Shown here piece after piece: positions 31,507 through 32,246 of a stretch of DNA of 32,246 nucleotides. The first letter of the stretch is position 1. The number at the start of each line of letters is the position of its first letter. The notes beneath the pieces are model-generated. The model worked only from the letters and a program-made list of their open reading frames with translations. It made no database searches and had not been told where the DNA came from. The DNA is from Cudoniella acicularis (taxonomy: Eukaryota; Ascomycota; Leotiomycetes; Helotiales; Helotiaceae). A program made the translations under genes and the position numbers. The DNA is taken from the NCBI GenBank assembly GCA_013054445.1, contig JAAMPI010000560.1:1-32246 (forward strand). The letters run 5' to 3'.

Positions 31507-31734
31507 TCAGATCAACCTTCTGCTTACAATCATGGAATTCCAAAAGCGCTTTCCAAAAAAATTCCTATCATATTTGAGGACGTCCTTCGTACTGTCATAG
31601 GTGACAAGTGGATCAGCCCACGCTTCCCACCATTCTTCGCACGACTCGCACAATCCCGCCGAAAGAATACCACAAAAACTGCTGCCTAACTCAGTCCAAG
31701 CCAAGATGGAACTCAAAAATATCCGACCATTCAC
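31507..31734 (-). other. Weak coding-like frame, possible exon
   Basis: A 75-codon minus-strand frame with protein-like composition (ILAWTELGSSFCGIL, CEEWWEAWADPLVTYD, KYDRNFFGKRFWNSM) opened only by GTG. A GTAAGC donor-like site follows NSMI, and donor/acceptor-like sites also occur upstream. No complete gene model or family match could be built, and a decayed gene is as likely as a real exon. Confidence 0.2.
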
Positions 31735-31990
31735 TTACGATGGACCTTCCACCGCCCCGTAATGGGGAGAGGCTTCAACTGGATTCCTGCATACACGAGA
31801 ATTTGGCGTCGAGGAGTTTTTCAGCTGCCTTACCCCGCGTTCTTGAACCTTTAAGCCCGCAATGCTTAAAGAGACTTCAGTCCTCATCTTGGCGACTGTA
31901 TATCACTACCACCTTCATGAGAATTGGAAATTTTATGTTTGAATTTGGAATTCAAAACCAGGAATGACAAAGGTTGAATCATTTGCGAAG

Positions 31991-32246
31991 ATGCATTTAA
32001 AACTTCTCAAGCTGTCGCTTTTTGCTCTCTTTACCTGTGCCTTGGCTCTCCCAGCACCATACGATGAACCAAGTAGGCTCTTCCCTTTACTCTATCAAGA
32101 AATCATTTCAACTTCTCTCATTACTAACAAACAAAAACCAGAAAACCACCCCTATCCCACAACCTGCCCATCAGTATCAACGACAACGATCAACCTAATC
32201 TCAACCTTAACACACACCTTCACAAACCTCTTCGTCCAACCATTCA
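31991..32246 (+). CDS. Start of a secreted protein gene, truncated by the window end
   Basis: ATG at 31991 opens a signal peptide (MHLKLLKLSLFALFTCALAL, then PAPYDEP). A 69-bp intron (32073-32141, GTAGGC...CCAG) leads in frame to exon 2, which stays open to the window end: KNHPYPTTCPSVSTTT followed by a Thr/Asn-rich stretch. Too little is present to name a family. Confidence 0.6.
   Translation, partial: MHLKLLKLSLFALFTCALALPAPYDEPSRLFPLLYQEIISTSLITNKQKPENHPYPTTCPSVSTTTINLISTLTHTFTNLFVQPF

Larger units (their letters stand above)
30120..31990. other. Gene-poor stretch, 1.9 kb
   Basis: Holds the receptor promoter side and the upstream region of the last gene. No confident gene. A GAATGCGAT repeat cluster (31121-31266) and one weak coding-like frame (31507-31734) are listed separately. 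Confidence 0.45.

Noticed and set aside
1..32246. tRNA, rRNA or CRISPR features
   Set aside because: No cloverleaf-like sequence with A and B boxes, no rRNA motif and no regularly spaced direct repeats were noticed by eye; a tRNA scan would be decisive.

Overview
The window looks like accessory chromosome sequence from a filamentous ascomycete (Pezizomycotina; Leotiomycetes would fit, but this is inference). The evidence is short GT-AG introns (44-101 bp), a fungal DHA1-type MFS transporter, a fungal bZIP/DUF3425 regulator, a HET-domain gene, GH28 and GH114 secreted hydrolases, a seven-helix fungal receptor and C-to-T-type gene decay. Gene models were built by hand from frame, splice sites and family conservation; exon joins are inferred, not observed.

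Left part (1-6530): a four-exon SDR (23-1011), a seven-exon MFS transporter (2218-4181), a convergent single-exon SDR (4316-5338, minus) and a bZIP/DUF3425 regulator (5629-6530, minus). Together they make a plausible small redox/export module with its own regulator.

Middle-left part (7319-12144): a graveyard. A HET-domain gene on the minus strand carries eight in-frame stops and a 3' frameshift. It reads in frame, with no stop, from the C-terminal tail of an AAA+ ATPase pseudogene, which itself has four stops and two frameshifts. That ATPase abuts a 5'-truncated plus-strand copy of a secreted-protein family whose complete member lies at 18903-20510. Nearly all stops can be explained by single C-to-T changes, as in RIP.

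Centre (12604-18647): a GH28 enzyme with unusual active-site residues and two CreA-like sites upstream. Next is a divergent pair: a secretory-pathway 2OG-Fe(II) prolyl 4-hydroxylase-like gene (minus) and an ER-retained PDI-like gene (plus; C-terminal HKEL, degenerate CxxC, two 8-nt microexons). Animal collagen prolyl 4-hydroxylase pairs the same two protein types as alpha and beta subunits, so this is the most attractive candidate functional system here. A six-cysteine exon lies between them. A decayed SDR follows.

Right part (18903-32246): the complete 500-aa secreted protein, an unrecognised 294-aa secreted protein, a GH114 enzyme, a five-exon type-B carboxylesterase, and a 2-kb gene-free AT-rich tract holding a solo LTR with a perfect 5-bp target duplication. 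After that come a seven-helix receptor broken by one extra G in a homopolymer, a gene-poor stretch with a GAATGCGAT repeat cluster, and the start of another secreted protein running off the end.
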